64,000 nucleotides of DNA from Streptomyces sp. NBC_00820 (lineage in GTDB: Bacteria > Actinomycetota > Actinomycetes > Streptomycetales > Streptomycetaceae). Shown here in pieces: positions 55,112 to 62,731 of the stretch. A program made the position numbers and the translations under genes. The stretch's first letter is position 1; each line of letters starts with the position of its first letter. Under the pieces are notes generated by a model. The model did not search any database. It had not been told where the DNA came from and saw nothing but the letters and a program-made list of their open reading frames with translations. Location: NCBI RefSeq assembly GCF_036347055.1, contig NZ_CP108882.1:4042501-4106500 (forward strand), written 5' to 3'.

Positions 55112-56005
55112 ATGGCCACCACCGACCGGCAGGCCACGACACTGGCCCTCGCGCACGCCCTGTCAGCCGCCGAGCGCGGCCTGGCCGTCATCCCCCTGTC
55201 CCGGACGAAGCTCCCGGCCCTGCGCTCCCCGCACCGCGGCGAACACCGGCCCGCCCCCTGCCACGGCGAGTGCGGCCGCTTCGGGCACGGCGTGTACGAC
55301 GCCTCCACCGACCCCGTCCGCATCCGCGCACTGTTCGCCGCGGCACCCTGGGCCACCGGCTACGGCATCGCCTGCGGCCTGCCCCCGCACCACCTCATCG
55401 GCATCGACCTCGACACCAAGTCCGGCACGGACGCCGCGGCCTCCTTGCGCGAACTGGCCCTGCGGCACCTGTTCACGATCCCCGAGACGGTCGTCGTACG
55501 CACCCCCAGTGGCGGCAGTCACCTGTGGCTCACCGGGCCGCCGTACGTCATCGTCCCCAACTCCGCCGGCCGCCTCGCCCCCGGCATCGACATCCGGGGT
55601 GCCGGCGGATACCTGGTCGGCCCCGGCTCGCGCACCGCGCACGGCGTCTACACCACCGCCCCCGGCACCGCCCACCTCGCTCCCGCCGCCTGCCCGCCGG
55701 CCCTGCTACGGCTGCTGGCACCCCCGCCGCGCCCCGCGCACCCCACACACTCCACGGACCCCGCGCACCCCGCTCCGGCGCCCACCGCCGAGCAGGGCGC
55801 CGGCCTGGTCCAGTTCGTCCTCGCCGCGCACGCGGGCCAGCGCAACACCCGTCTGTTCTGGGCGGCTTGCCGTGCCTACGAGAACGGCGCCGGTCCCGCC
55901 CTGGCCGACGCCCTGATCGAGGCGGCCCGCACCGCGGGTCTCGGCGAACGCGAGGCCCGCGCGACGGTCGCGTCGGCGGCGCGAATGACGGGCCACACCC
56001 CGTGA
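55112..56005 (+). CDS. Bifunctional DNA primase/polymerase (prim-pol) domain protein
   Basis: A 297-residue prim-pol family protein. The catalytic Asp pair is in GIDLDTKSG near residue 97. PSGGSHLWLTGP near 130 contains the conserved SGGxHL, and GIDIRGAGGYLVGPGS near 155 carries the third acidic residue. These match archaeo-eukaryotic-primase-like prim-pol domains of plasmid and prophage replication proteins. The C-terminal 100 residues include a small helical domain (VQFVLAAHAGQRNTRLFWAA), like the PriCT region. No helicase part is fused. ATG at 55112 has GGAGG only one base away, which is odd. It may be a domesticated replication gene. Confidence 0.8.
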   Translation: MATTDRQATTLALAHALSAAERGLAVIPLSRTKLPALRSPHRGEHRPAPCHGECGRFGHGVYDASTDPVRIRALFAAAPWATGYGIACGLPPHHLIGIDLDTKSGTDAAASLRELALRHLFTIPETVVVRTPSGGSHLWLTGPPYVIVPNSAGRLAPGIDIRGAGGYLVGPGSRTAHGVYTTAPGTAHLAPAACPPALLRLLAPPPRPAHPTHSTDPAHPAPAPTAEQGAGLVQFVLAAHAGQRNTRLFWAACRAYENGAGPALADALIEAARTAGLGEREARATVASAARMTGHTP

Positions 56006-56093
56006 AGCCCGGAGGACCGGCGCTTTCCCGCCCTGGCTAGAATCCGCCTGCCTTTGTGGCGACAACGTCCCCGTCCCACCCCTGAGAGAGTTC

Positions 56094-56534
56094 ATGAACA
56101 AGCGTAGAAACCGTCAGCTGCTCGAAACGGCCTCCCCGCTCCTGCTCGGCGGTGAGCAGGTCGAGCTCACCGGAATGGCGAACGTCGGGTCCGTCTCGGC
56201 CAAGCGCCAGGTCCTTACCACGGCGCTGGTCGCCGCCGTTTCCGCCGGCACGGTCATAGCCACGGTCCAGCCGCGCCCCATGTACTGGGTGCTGACGGAC
56301 CAGCGACTGCTGTTCTTCGACGGCAAGACCGCCACGGGCAAGCCGGGCAAGCTGCTGGTGAACATCCCGCGCCAGATCATCACCGCGTCCCCGCTGAGCC
56401 GGGCCCTGCTCGGCCTCGGCCTCAAGACCATGCTGACCGTCGAGGGCCAGGAGAAGGCCCTGAAGGTGGTGTTCCCGCCCGCCGCCAAGGCCGCGGGCCG
56501 CGACTTCGCGACGCGCATCCCGTCCTCGCTCTGA
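56094..56534 (+). CDS. PH-like or unknown small protein
   Basis: A 146-residue protein starting MNKRRNRQLLETASPLLLGG. A hydrophobic segment (TTALVAAVSAGTVIATV) precedes YWVLTDQRLLFFDG, a motif often seen in bacterial PH-like domains. KLLVNIPRQIITASPLS and KALKVVFPPAAKAAGRDFA follow. It may be a small membrane-associated PH-type protein. GAGAG precedes the ATG at 56094 by 6 nt. No operon partner is apparent. Confidence 0.65.
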   Translation: MNKRRNRQLLETASPLLLGGEQVELTGMANVGSVSAKRQVLTTALVAAVSAGTVIATVQPRPMYWVLTDQRLLFFDGKTATGKPGKLLVNIPRQIITASPLSRALLGLGLKTMLTVEGQEKALKVVFPPAAKAAGRDFATRIPSSL

Positions 56535-56547
56535 CGCCGGGCCACAC

Positions 56548-56620
56548 ACGGAAGGGGTGTCCTCCACCGGGGGGGGCACTCCTGTACGGAAGGGGTGTCC
56601 TCCACCGGGGGCACTCCTGT
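56548..56620 (+). repeat. Two tandem copies of a hairpin-forming 35-38 bp unit
   Basis: The unit ACGGAAGGGGTGTCCTCC continues with CACCGGGGGCACTCCTGT. It occurs at 56548-56585 (with three extra G) and 56586-56620. Each copy can fold with G-U pairs, so this may be a doubled terminator after the preceding gene. Confidence 0.8.
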
Positions 56621-57000
56621 TCTGTACCGCTGCTCCACACCGTTCTACGCCGCTGTTTCCCTCCGCTCCGTGCCGCCGTTTCCGCCCGCATCGATCAGGT
56701 GTTCCGTTCGCGCGCCCGGAACGACACGTTCGAGGGACTCAATCGCCCGAACGCCGGACATCCCCTTGGTGATCACGCTCGTTATGCCTGGCGAGACAGG
56801 GGGGCGGGTACAGAAAAAGGATTCTTCTGCTCGGTATCCGCTCGCCCCACGGATGTTCTTCCGAACACGATCAGGGACATGGCCACCGACTGCCCGCGGG
56901 CGGCCGCGAGTGGCACGGGGCAGCCCGCCCCGTGCCGGACATCGTCCCGCTCCCGTGCTCCGAACGGAACATCCTTCACACGGGCGTGGAGGAATATCAG
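56621..57000. other. 380-bp gap, no supported gene
   Basis: Open frames are present but have no family resemblance. The stretch near 56755-56800 (CACGCTCGTTATGCC) is less G/C-rich and might include promoter elements for the DUF2637 gene, whose ribosome-binding site GGAGGAAT lies at 56989. Confidence 0.4.
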
Positions 57001-57753
57001 ATGGACAGGTACTACGACGAGGCACACCTTTACAGCCCGCAATATCCCTTGAGTACGGAACACGACACGCTGAGCCAGTACGGCTCCATTCCGTTCCCGG
57101 CCCAGCAGTCATGGAGCGGCGCGGCACCGGCCGTCACGCTGAACGCCTGGGATCTGGACGAGGAACTGGCCCACATGCTCTCCGCGGCGCCCGATCCGGA
57201 ACCCGCGCCCGCGCCCGCTGCCGCTCCTGTTCCCACGCCCGCTCCCGCCCCCGCTCCGCTGCACCGGCAGCCCAGCCGAAGCGAACGGCGACACATGCAG
57301 CGGCAGTCGCACCTTCTCCCCGGCGACCGGCGCATCACCCATGCCACGATCCTCATCGCCGTGATCGCGGTGTGCGCGGCCTCGCTGCTCGGCTGGTCCA
57401 TCACCTACACCTACGGCCAGCTCCGCACGATCGCGGAATCAGTGCTGCCGGGAAATCTGGCACATTGGTGGCCGCTCACGGTGTACGGACCGTGGTTCGT
57501 GGCAGCCCTGTCGATTCTGCGGGCGACCATCCAGCACCAGCGCGCTCCCCGCTCCTGGGGCGTGATCCTGACGGCCTCGGCCATGGCGGTGGCCCTGTGC
57601 GTCAGCCACTCCTCCCGCTCGCTGCTGGCCTACGTGATGCTCGGAGTCCCGCCGATCACCGCCCTGGTGTGCTTCTGGGAACTCGTCGGCCAGGTCTCCT
57701 CCAAGTACCGGACCCGGCAAGGGGCCCACGCCCAGCACAGGTCCGGTACCTGA
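57001..57753 (+). CDS. DUF2637 (SpdB-like) membrane protein
   Basis: A 250-residue protein. Residues 1-110 are soluble: Tyr-rich at first (MDRYYDEAHLYSPQYPLS), then an (AP)n stretch near 65-85. Four helices (about 115-230) contain ATILIAVIAVCAASLLGWSI, then WPLTVYGPWFVAALSILRA and ILTASAMAVALCVSHSSR, which match DUF2637. This family includes SpdB-type proteins that aid plasmid spread through hyphae, and chromosomal copies of unknown function. It follows a prim-pol gene by 1 kb, which could mean an old plasmid remnant, but no replication or transfer operon is visible. Confidence 0.75.
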   Translation: MDRYYDEAHLYSPQYPLSTEHDTLSQYGSIPFPAQQSWSGAAPAVTLNAWDLDEELAHMLSAAPDPEPAPAPAAAPVPTPAPAPAPLHRQPSRSERRHMQRQSHLLPGDRRITHATILIAVIAVCAASLLGWSITYTYGQLRTIAESVLPGNLAHWWPLTVYGPWFVAALSILRATIQHQRAPRSWGVILTASAMAVALCVSHSSRSLLAYVMLGVPPITALVCFWELVGQVSSKYRTRQGAHAQHRSGT

Positions 57754-57942
57754 GGGACTCCCGGGCCGCCGGCCCTTGGCGTTGCGGGGCATCCGGGCGG
57801 GCGTGACACTTGAGGGGAACGAGACCCGCGGTGGCGTGCCGTTGGGTTTCCCGGTGACCGGGGAGCCCAACTCGGCGGCCACAGGCCTGTGGTGCGTCGC
57901 TCTCCGCCATCTGTTGTCGCGAGCCACGGACGGAGAGGCTCC

Positions 57943-59229
57943 ATGCACTCCCTCAAGCGCACACTGGGAGCCCCCGCCCTGGCGGTGCTGGGCTTCCTCA
58001 CCATGGCCACCGCTCCGGCGGATGCCGCGACGCCGGCACGGACCGCGCGGGCCGCGCCGCCCCCTGTCTCCTGCGGATGGCCCGCCGTCGTACGGCCCAG
58101 CAGGCTGAACTTCGCCTTTCCCGAGACGAACGCCACCTACTGGATGATGCCGTACCGCCTGGCCGCCGGAGAGCGGCTCACGGTCCAAGGGACCTACCCC
58201 GCCGCCCGGTTCACGTCGCTGACGTCGTACGACCTCAAGGGCGCCCCGGTCGACTCGCTCGCCGACCGCCAGATCTCCCCGGCCCCCGGCAGCCGGAATC
58301 CGTTCGCCGAGGCGCACGCCGGTACCGATGCGGCCCGGCACCGGTACAGCGTCACCGTGAAGCCGGGTGTGCCCGCCGGACCCGGTGGCAACACGATGGC
58401 CGCCACCACGGGCAGCGCGGCCTCCGGATCCGGCTTCCTGGTCCTGCGGATCTACGTGCCGGACAACGCCGCCGACCCCACCGGCGGAGTGCCCCTTCCC
58501 GCGCTGTCGGTACGGCACAAGGACGGCAGCACCAGCAGCGTCGGGACCTGCGCCGGCGCCGGATCGGCCAAGGGCTCCGCGGGCCCGCTGGCCGGCTTCC
58601 TCAGGCAGCGGGTGCAGGAGGACGCGGCCGCCGGAGGCTTCGAGGGGTGCGGCAGGTCCACCGCCAAGTCCCCCGGCTTCGCCCTGCCCGACAAGACCGC
58701 GGGGTACTTCCCCAACCCCTACAACAAGTACCTGTGCACCCCGGTCGGCCATGAGCCCGGCCGCATCGCCGTCATCCGGGGCAAGGCGCCCACGTTCCCG
58801 CACACCAGCGACGGACAGTCGGTGCTCACCAGAACGCAGGTCCGCTACTGGTCGCTCTGCCAGAACCAGTGGCGACTGCCCTACCCGGCGACGTCCTGCG
58901 CCGGCGACTTCCAGACCGCGCTGGACAAGGACGGCCGCTACACCATCGTGGTCTCCGACCCGAAGGACCGTCCCGCCAACGCCACCACCGAGAACAGGGT
59001 GACCTGGATCCCCTGGGGGCCCACCGACGTCACCGGCATCCTGCTCTTCCGCACCATGCTCCCGGCCAAGGACTTCGACGGGGCCGTCCAGAACGTGCGC
59101 GAGGGCCAGAACCCGGCCAAGGCCATGGGCGACTACTTCCCGGTCATCAGCTACTGCACCAAGGACCTGTTCGCCAAGGGCGGCACGGGCGCCTGCGCCG
59201 CCACCGCCGAGGTCGGGCACTCAGGCTGA
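57943..59229 (+). CDS. Large secreted protein of unknown function
   Basis: A 428-residue exported protein. ATG at 57943 follows GGAGAGG, and MHSLKRTLGAPALAVLGFLT to ADAATP is a signal peptide. The mature part begins RLNFAFPETNATYWMMPYRL, has YPAARFTSLTSYDLKGAPVD and ends with ENRVTWIPWGPTDVTGILLF, then RTMLPAKDFDGAVQNVREG. Eight Cys residues probably form disulfides. The WMMPYRL and FTSLTSYD blocks recall the DUF1214-like fold of secreted proteins seen elsewhere in actinobacteria, but the assignment is weak. No active-site motif is evident. Confidence 0.7.
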   Translation: MHSLKRTLGAPALAVLGFLTMATAPADAATPARTARAAPPPVSCGWPAVVRPSRLNFAFPETNATYWMMPYRLAAGERLTVQGTYPAARFTSLTSYDLKGAPVDSLADRQISPAPGSRNPFAEAHAGTDAARHRYSVTVKPGVPAGPGGNTMAATTGSAASGSGFLVLRIYVPDNAADPTGGVPLPALSVRHKDGSTSSVGTCAGAGSAKGSAGPLAGFLRQRVQEDAAAGGFEGCGRSTAKSPGFALPDKTAGYFPNPYNKYLCTPVGHEPGRIAVIRGKAPTFPHTSDGQSVLTRTQVRYWSLCQNQWRLPYPATSCAGDFQTALDKDGRYTIVVSDPKDRPANATTENRVTWIPWGPTDVTGILLFRTMLPAKDFDGAVQNVREGQNPAKAMGDYFPVISYCTKDLFAKGGTGACAATAEVGHSG

Positions 59230-59270
59230 CGGGCAACCCGATCGGTTCTCCGGCGGACCGGCCGCCAGGC

Positions 59271-59777
59271 CTATTCGACAGCAGGGCTGCGACGCTCGAT
59301 CAGCACGACGTCGCGCCACACGCCGTGGTGCCTGCCGATGCGCTCACGGGTCCCGATGACACGGAACCCGGCCTTGCGGTGCAGGGCGAGACTGCCGGCG
59401 TTCTCCGGGAAGACGCCGGACTGGATCGTCCAGACGCCCGCCGCCTCGGTCGAGTCGATCAGCGCCCGCAGCAGAGCCGAACCGACCCCGCGGCCACGGG
59501 CCCCGGGGCAGACGTACACCGAGTGCTCGACCACGCCGGCGTACGCGCACCGGTCGGACACCGGCACGGCCGCGACCCAGCCCAGCACCTTGCCCGCCTC
59601 GTCGACCGCGACGCATCGGTGCTGTGGCAGCCTGGCGGCGTCGAACTGTTCCCAGGTGGGCGCTCTGGTCTCGAATGTGGCGTCGCCCTCGTCGATGCCG
59701 AGTCGGTAGATCCTCAGGACCTCGTCGGCGTGCTCGGGGCCCATGGCCACGATGCGGACTCTCGGCGCGTCACTCAC
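59271..59777 (-). CDS. arsN1: ArsN1-type GNAT acetyltransferase
   Basis: A 168-residue GNAT enzyme. VYVCPGARGRGVGSALLRAL is the acetyl-CoA P-loop (R-x-x-G-x-G/A), and SGVFPENAGSLALHRKAGFR is the conserved ENxxSLxLHxxxGF region of phosphinothricin-type acetyltransferases. In arsenic operons this subgroup (ArsN1) acetylates the antibiotic arsinothricin and phosphinothricin. The GTG at 59777 overlaps the arsC stop by 4 bp, so it is the last gene of the arsR operon. The context favours arsinothricin as substrate; phosphinothricin alone would look similar by sequence. Confidence 0.8.
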   Translation of the reverse strand: MSDAPRVRIVAMGPEHADEVLRIYRLGIDEGDATFETRAPTWEQFDAARLPQHRCVAVDEAGKVLGWVAAVPVSDRCAYAGVVEHSVYVCPGARGRGVGSALLRALIDSTEAAGVWTIQSGVFPENAGSLALHRKAGFRVIGTRERIGRHHGVWRDVVLIERRSPAVE

Positions 59778-60199
59778 GCCCGGCTCGCCGGGGCGATCTC
59801 GTCGAGAAGGCCGCGAACGCGCTTCTCGATCTCGTCGCGGATGGGACGGACGGCGTCGACGCCCTGTCCGGCGGGGTCGAGGAGCTGCCAGTCGAGGTAG
59901 CGCTTGCCCGGGAAGACGGGGCAGGTGTCGCCGCAGCCCATCGTGATGACCACGTCGGACGCCTGGACGGCTTCGACCGTGAGCACCTTGGGCACCTCGG
60001 CCGAGATGTCGACACCCGCCTCCGACATCGCTTCGACCACAGCCGGATTGACCGTGTCGGCAGGCGCGGAACCGGCGGAACGCACCTGTACGCGGTCGCC
60101 CGCGAGGTGAGTGAGGAACGCGGAGGCCATCTGGGAGCGACCGGCGTTGTGGACGCAGACGAAGAGCACGGAAGGACGCTCAGCGACGGGAGTGGTCAT
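59774..60199 (-). CDS. arsC: Arsenate reductase, low-molecular-weight phosphatase type
   Basis: A 141-residue protein. The phosphatase loop C-x5-R is CVHNAGRS at residues 15-22. MGCGDTCPVFPGKRYLDWQL near 88-107 carries the two further Cys residues used for the disulfide cascade in arsenate reductases. The end DEIEKRVRGLLDEIAP is typical. It reduces arsenate to arsenite, with thioredoxin or mycothiol as electron source. It is preceded by the aqpS-like gene with a 29-bp gap and followed by the overlapping arsN1 gene, so it is in one operon. Confidence 0.9.
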   Translation of the reverse strand: MTTPVAERPSVLFVCVHNAGRSQMASAFLTHLAGDRVQVRSAGSAPADTVNPAVVEAMSEAGVDISAEVPKVLTVEAVQASDVVITMGCGDTCPVFPGKRYLDWQLLDPAGQGVDAVRPIRDEIEKRVRGLLDEIAPASRA

Positions 60200-60228
60200 G
60201 GCACGTGTCTTTCTGGACGGAAAACAGG

Positions 60229-60972
60229 TCAGGAGAGGTCGGGGGCGGCGAGTTCGGGTTCGTCGTGGAGAGGGACGGTGCCGGCCTGCACGGATGCCGG
60301 GCGTCCGAACACGGCGAGCACCAGCCCCAGCCCGATCGCGGTACCGACCAGCTGGGCCGCGACGAACGGACCGAGTGAGCCGGGAGCGATGCCGGCGAAG
60401 GTGTCGGTGAAGGCCCGGCCGATGGTGACCGCGGGGTTCGCGAACGAGGTGGAGGACGTGAACCAGTACGCCGCGCCGATGTAGGACGCCACGGCCACGG
60501 GGCCGAAGTGCGCCCGGCCGGTACGCGCGAGTCCGAAGATCAGCAGGACGAGCCCGGCGGTCGCGACCACCTCACCGAGCCACAGATGGCCGGCGAAGCG
60601 GTCATGGGTGGACCACCGCACGAGCGGCTTGCCGAACATCGCATCGGCCACGACGGCACCGGTGACGGCTCCCGCGACCTGAGCGGGGATGTACGCGGCG
60701 ACGTCCCGCCCGGTCGGCCCGTCCTCGCCGCGACGGCCGGTGAACCAGGCCGCGAGCGTGACGACCGGATTGAAATGAGCGCCGCAGACAGGCCCCAGGA
60801 GCGCGATGAGGACGCCCAGGCCGAAGACCGTGGCCAGCGAGTTGGCCAGCAGTTGCACGCCGACGTCCCGGGTCAGTTCGGTGGCCTGGATTCCGGAGCC
60901 GACGACCACCGCGACCAGTGCGGCCGTCCCCACGGCTTCGGCAAGGGCCCGGCGTCCCAGCGGGGCGCTCAC
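60229..60972 (-). CDS. aqpS: AqpS-like aquaglyceroporin
   Basis: A 247-residue MIP channel. The two pore loops read HFNPVVTLAAWFTG (first NPA changed to NPV, about residue 66) and SFANPAVTIGRAFTD (NPA, about 177). Six helices flank them. In Sinorhizobium-type ars operons AqpS replaces the ArsB/Acr3 pump and lets arsenite leave down its gradient, and it also passes trivalent methylarsenic. GTG at 60972 overlaps the arsR stop by 4 bp (GTGA). No Acr3 or ArsB gene is visible in this operon, so the channel is the only exit route seen. Confidence 0.88.
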   Translation of the reverse strand: MSAPLGRRALAEAVGTAALVAVVVGSGIQATELTRDVGVQLLANSLATVFGLGVLIALLGPVCGAHFNPVVTLAAWFTGRRGEDGPTGRDVAAYIPAQVAGAVTGAVVADAMFGKPLVRWSTHDRFAGHLWLGEVVATAGLVLLIFGLARTGRAHFGPVAVASYIGAAYWFTSSTSFANPAVTIGRAFTDTFAGIAPGSLGPFVAAQLVGTAIGLGLVLAVFGRPASVQAGTVPLHDEPELAAPDLS

Positions 60973-61364
60973 GCGGTGTCCCCGGCCGTCCGCGACGTCT
61001 TCAGGAAGACGGCGAGCCGGTCGAGGGTGGCGGGCAGGGCCCAGTAATAGACCCATGTGCCCCGGCGCTCGCAGTCGATCAGACCGGCCTGCCGCAGCAG
61101 CTTGAGGTGATGCGAGATCGTCGGCTGGGACAGGTCGAAGGCCGGCGTCAGGTCGCAGACGCAGACCTCACCGCCCGCACGCGAAGCGATCATCGAGAGC
61201 AGACGCAGGCGCACCGGGTCGCCCAGCGCCTTGAACAGCTTCGCCAGCTCGGCGGCCTGGTCCTCGCCCAGGGGCGCGGTCACCAGCCCCGGGCAGCACG
61301 CATCGGTCTCGTCGGCACCGGTCTCGTCGCTCCGTCCGAGCACCACAAGCTCTTGTTTCGACAT
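60969..61364 (-). CDS. arsR: ArsR-family arsenic-responsive repressor
   Basis: A 131-residue winged-helix repressor. The As(III)-binding CVCDLTPAF near residue 70 is the classical ArsR signature at the start of the DNA-recognition helix region; LSQPTISHHLKLLRQAGLID is the recognition helix. An extra Cys pair in DACCPG (about residue 23) may assist metal binding. ATG at 61364 begins MSKQELVVLG. The operator between it and the divergent arsI gene is a perfect 10-bp inverted repeat. It controls both directions. Confidence 0.92.
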   Translation of the reverse strand: MSKQELVVLGRSDETGADETDACCPGLVTAPLGEDQAAELAKLFKALGDPVRLRLLSMIASRAGGEVCVCDLTPAFDLSQPTISHHLKLLRQAGLIDCERRGTWVYYWALPATLDRLAVFLKTSRTAGDTA

Positions 61365-61383
61365 GCGTCTATGTTGACACCCT

Positions 61384-61426
61384 TCGATGCAAGCCACAAG
61401 CTTGCATCGACAGACATCAATGCAAG
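61384..61426. promoter_or_regulatory. ArsR operator with a third half site
   Basis: TCGATGCAAG (61384-61393) and CTTGCATCGA (61401-61410) form a perfect inverted repeat with a 7-bp centre in the arsR-arsI gap. TCAATGCAAG (61417-61426) is a 9/10 copy of one arm, placed toward arsI. Confidence 0.8.
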
Positions 61427-61443
61427 TCGATGGGAGCGTCGCC

Positions 61444-61914
61444 ATGTCCCGTGCTCAGCTCGCCCTGCGTGTCAGTGACCTCGAAGGGTCGATCGCCTTC
61501 TACTCGAAGCTCTTCGGCACCGAACCGGCCAAGCGGCGCGAGGGCTACGCCAACTTCGCCATCGCCGAGCCCCCGCTCAAGCTCGTCCTGATCGAGGGGG
61601 AGCCCGGACAGGAGACCCGCCTCGACCATCTCGGCGTCGAAGTCGAGTCCGCCGACCAGGTCGGCGCCGCCACCAGCCGCCTGAAGGACGCCGGTCTCGC
61701 CACCTTCGAGGAGAACGACACCTCCTGCTGCTACGCCCTCCAGGACAAGGTGTGGGTCCACGGCCCCGGCAAGGAGCCCTGGGAGGTCTACGTCGTCAAG
61801 GCCGACGCCGACACCCTCGGCAAGAGCGCCGGCCCCGACGACCCTGGCGACGCCTGCCGCACCACCCGGTCCACCGAGTCCGACGCGGCGGCCGCGGGCT
61901 GCGACTGCGGCTGA
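61444..61914 (+). CDS. arsI: ArsI-type C-As lyase (VOC family)
   Basis: A 156-residue vicinal-oxygen-chelate protein. The metal ligands, by alignment from memory with characterised ArsI enzymes, are Gln5, His62 (RLDHLGVEV) and Glu114 (PWEVYVVKA). The vicinal Cys pair in NDTSCCYALQDKVWV (95-96) binds trivalent organoarsenicals. ArsI uses Fe(II) and oxygen to cut the carbon-arsenic bond of methylarsenite, giving arsenite. The C-terminus has CDCG and another Cys. Related CadI proteins share the fold; the CC pair and the ars context favour ArsI. It is divergent from arsR with the operator between. Confidence 0.85.
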   Translation: MSRAQLALRVSDLEGSIAFYSKLFGTEPAKRREGYANFAIAEPPLKLVLIEGEPGQETRLDHLGVEVESADQVGAATSRLKDAGLATFEENDTSCCYALQDKVWVHGPGKEPWEVYVVKADADTLGKSAGPDDPGDACRTTRSTESDAAAAGCDCG

Positions 61915-61937
61915 CCTCCACGATGTGGTCCCGCATG

Positions 61938-61974
61938 CGGAAGGGGTGCCCCTCACCGAGGGGCACCCCTTCCG
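61938..61974. terminator. Bidirectional terminator between arsI and tRNA-Ser copy
   Basis: CGGAAGGGGTGCCCCT (61938-61953) pairs with AGGGGCACCCCTTCCG (61959-61974), a perfect 16-bp stem with a 5-nt loop. Confidence 0.9.
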
Positions 61975-61997
61975 AACTGCGACTTCTATGACCTCTG

Positions 61998-62087
61998 CGG
62001 AGGCGGTGGGATTTGAACCCACGGTGACATCGCTGCCACGACGGTTTTCAAGACCGTTCCCTTCGGCCGCTCGGGCAACCCAGCTCC
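61998..62087 (-). tRNA. tRNA-Ser(TGA) with defective acceptor stem, possible pseudogene or att site
   Basis: The anticodon arm (ACGGT-CTTGAAA-ACCGT, anticodon TGA), variable arm, T-arm GTGGGTTCAAATCCCAC and 3' acceptor CGCCTCC are normal for Streptomyces tRNA-Ser. The 5' strand should read GGAGGCG directly before TGCCCGAG. Instead it is GGAGCTGGGT, which pairs badly (only three of seven positions in register, or GGAG with a bulge). This fits a 3' tRNA copy left at one end of an integrated element, with the element starting near 62085. It could alternatively be a decayed or locally mutated gene. Confidence 0.7.
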
Positions 62088-62373
62088 TGCCCATCTCACC
62101 TGGGGCGAAGCGGCTACAGCCCACTGGCTGCACGCCTTGCGCGGGAGCCGTGGTCCACACGAGGTCCACTGAACTCCGCCCCCGCCTCAGAGCCAGCGAT
62201 CCGACGCCAGACCGATGTGGAGCGCCCCACCTGCCTGGAACCTTCTGATCCGGAGGATCGGGCGGCATGTTGGGCCGGTGCTCGGCTTTCTTCCGGGCTG
62301 ATCGTTGACGGTCGCGATCAAGAGCCTCTGTGTGGCGTCGTTGCCGTCATTGGCGGAAGGCGCCTGCACGTCC
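62088..62373. other. 286-bp gap right of the tRNA-Ser copy
   Basis: No gene is supported. If the tRNA copy is an attachment site, this would be the first DNA of the element. Composition is slightly lower in G/C than the ars genes. Confidence 0.45.
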
Positions 62374-62619
62374 CTACGGCGCCGGAGTCGGCCTCCTGCG
62401 CCGGGCGAAGCGACGCCCAGCTACCCAGAAATTGGTCAAGAACACAGCCGATCCCGCGATGAGCCAGCCTATCGAACCACCATTGCGATAGGTCTCGACA
62501 CCCAGTGCCAGCAGCATTGCGCCGACCACCAGCCCTCCCAAGTCGAGGAGGATGTCTGCCCATCTCGCGATCTTCGGAAGGTTGACCACGGCCTGATCAT
62601 GACAGGAGTACGCGCCCAT
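62374..62619 (-). CDS. Small two-helix membrane protein
   Basis: An 81-residue product from ATG at 62619 (MGAYSCHDQAVVNLPKIARW). Two hydrophobic segments, LLDLGGLVVGAMLLALGVET and IGWLIAGSAVFLTNFWVAG, end in a basic RRFARRRRPTPAP tail. No ribosome-binding site is obvious and a GTG at 62589 is an alternative start. The family is unknown. Confidence 0.45.
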   Translation of the reverse strand: MGAYSCHDQAVVNLPKIARWADILLDLGGLVVGAMLLALGVETYRNGGSIGWLIAGSAVFLTNFWVAGRRFARRRRPTPAP

Positions 62620-62731
62620 CGACAAGGGCGGGTGAAAGCCATCTCGTCAAGCTGACGCGAAATGACCCGAACCTACGTCCGTCGCTGCATCGGTCTGAGA
62701 CCCTGGAGGCCGATCGAGAGGGGCCGCAGGT

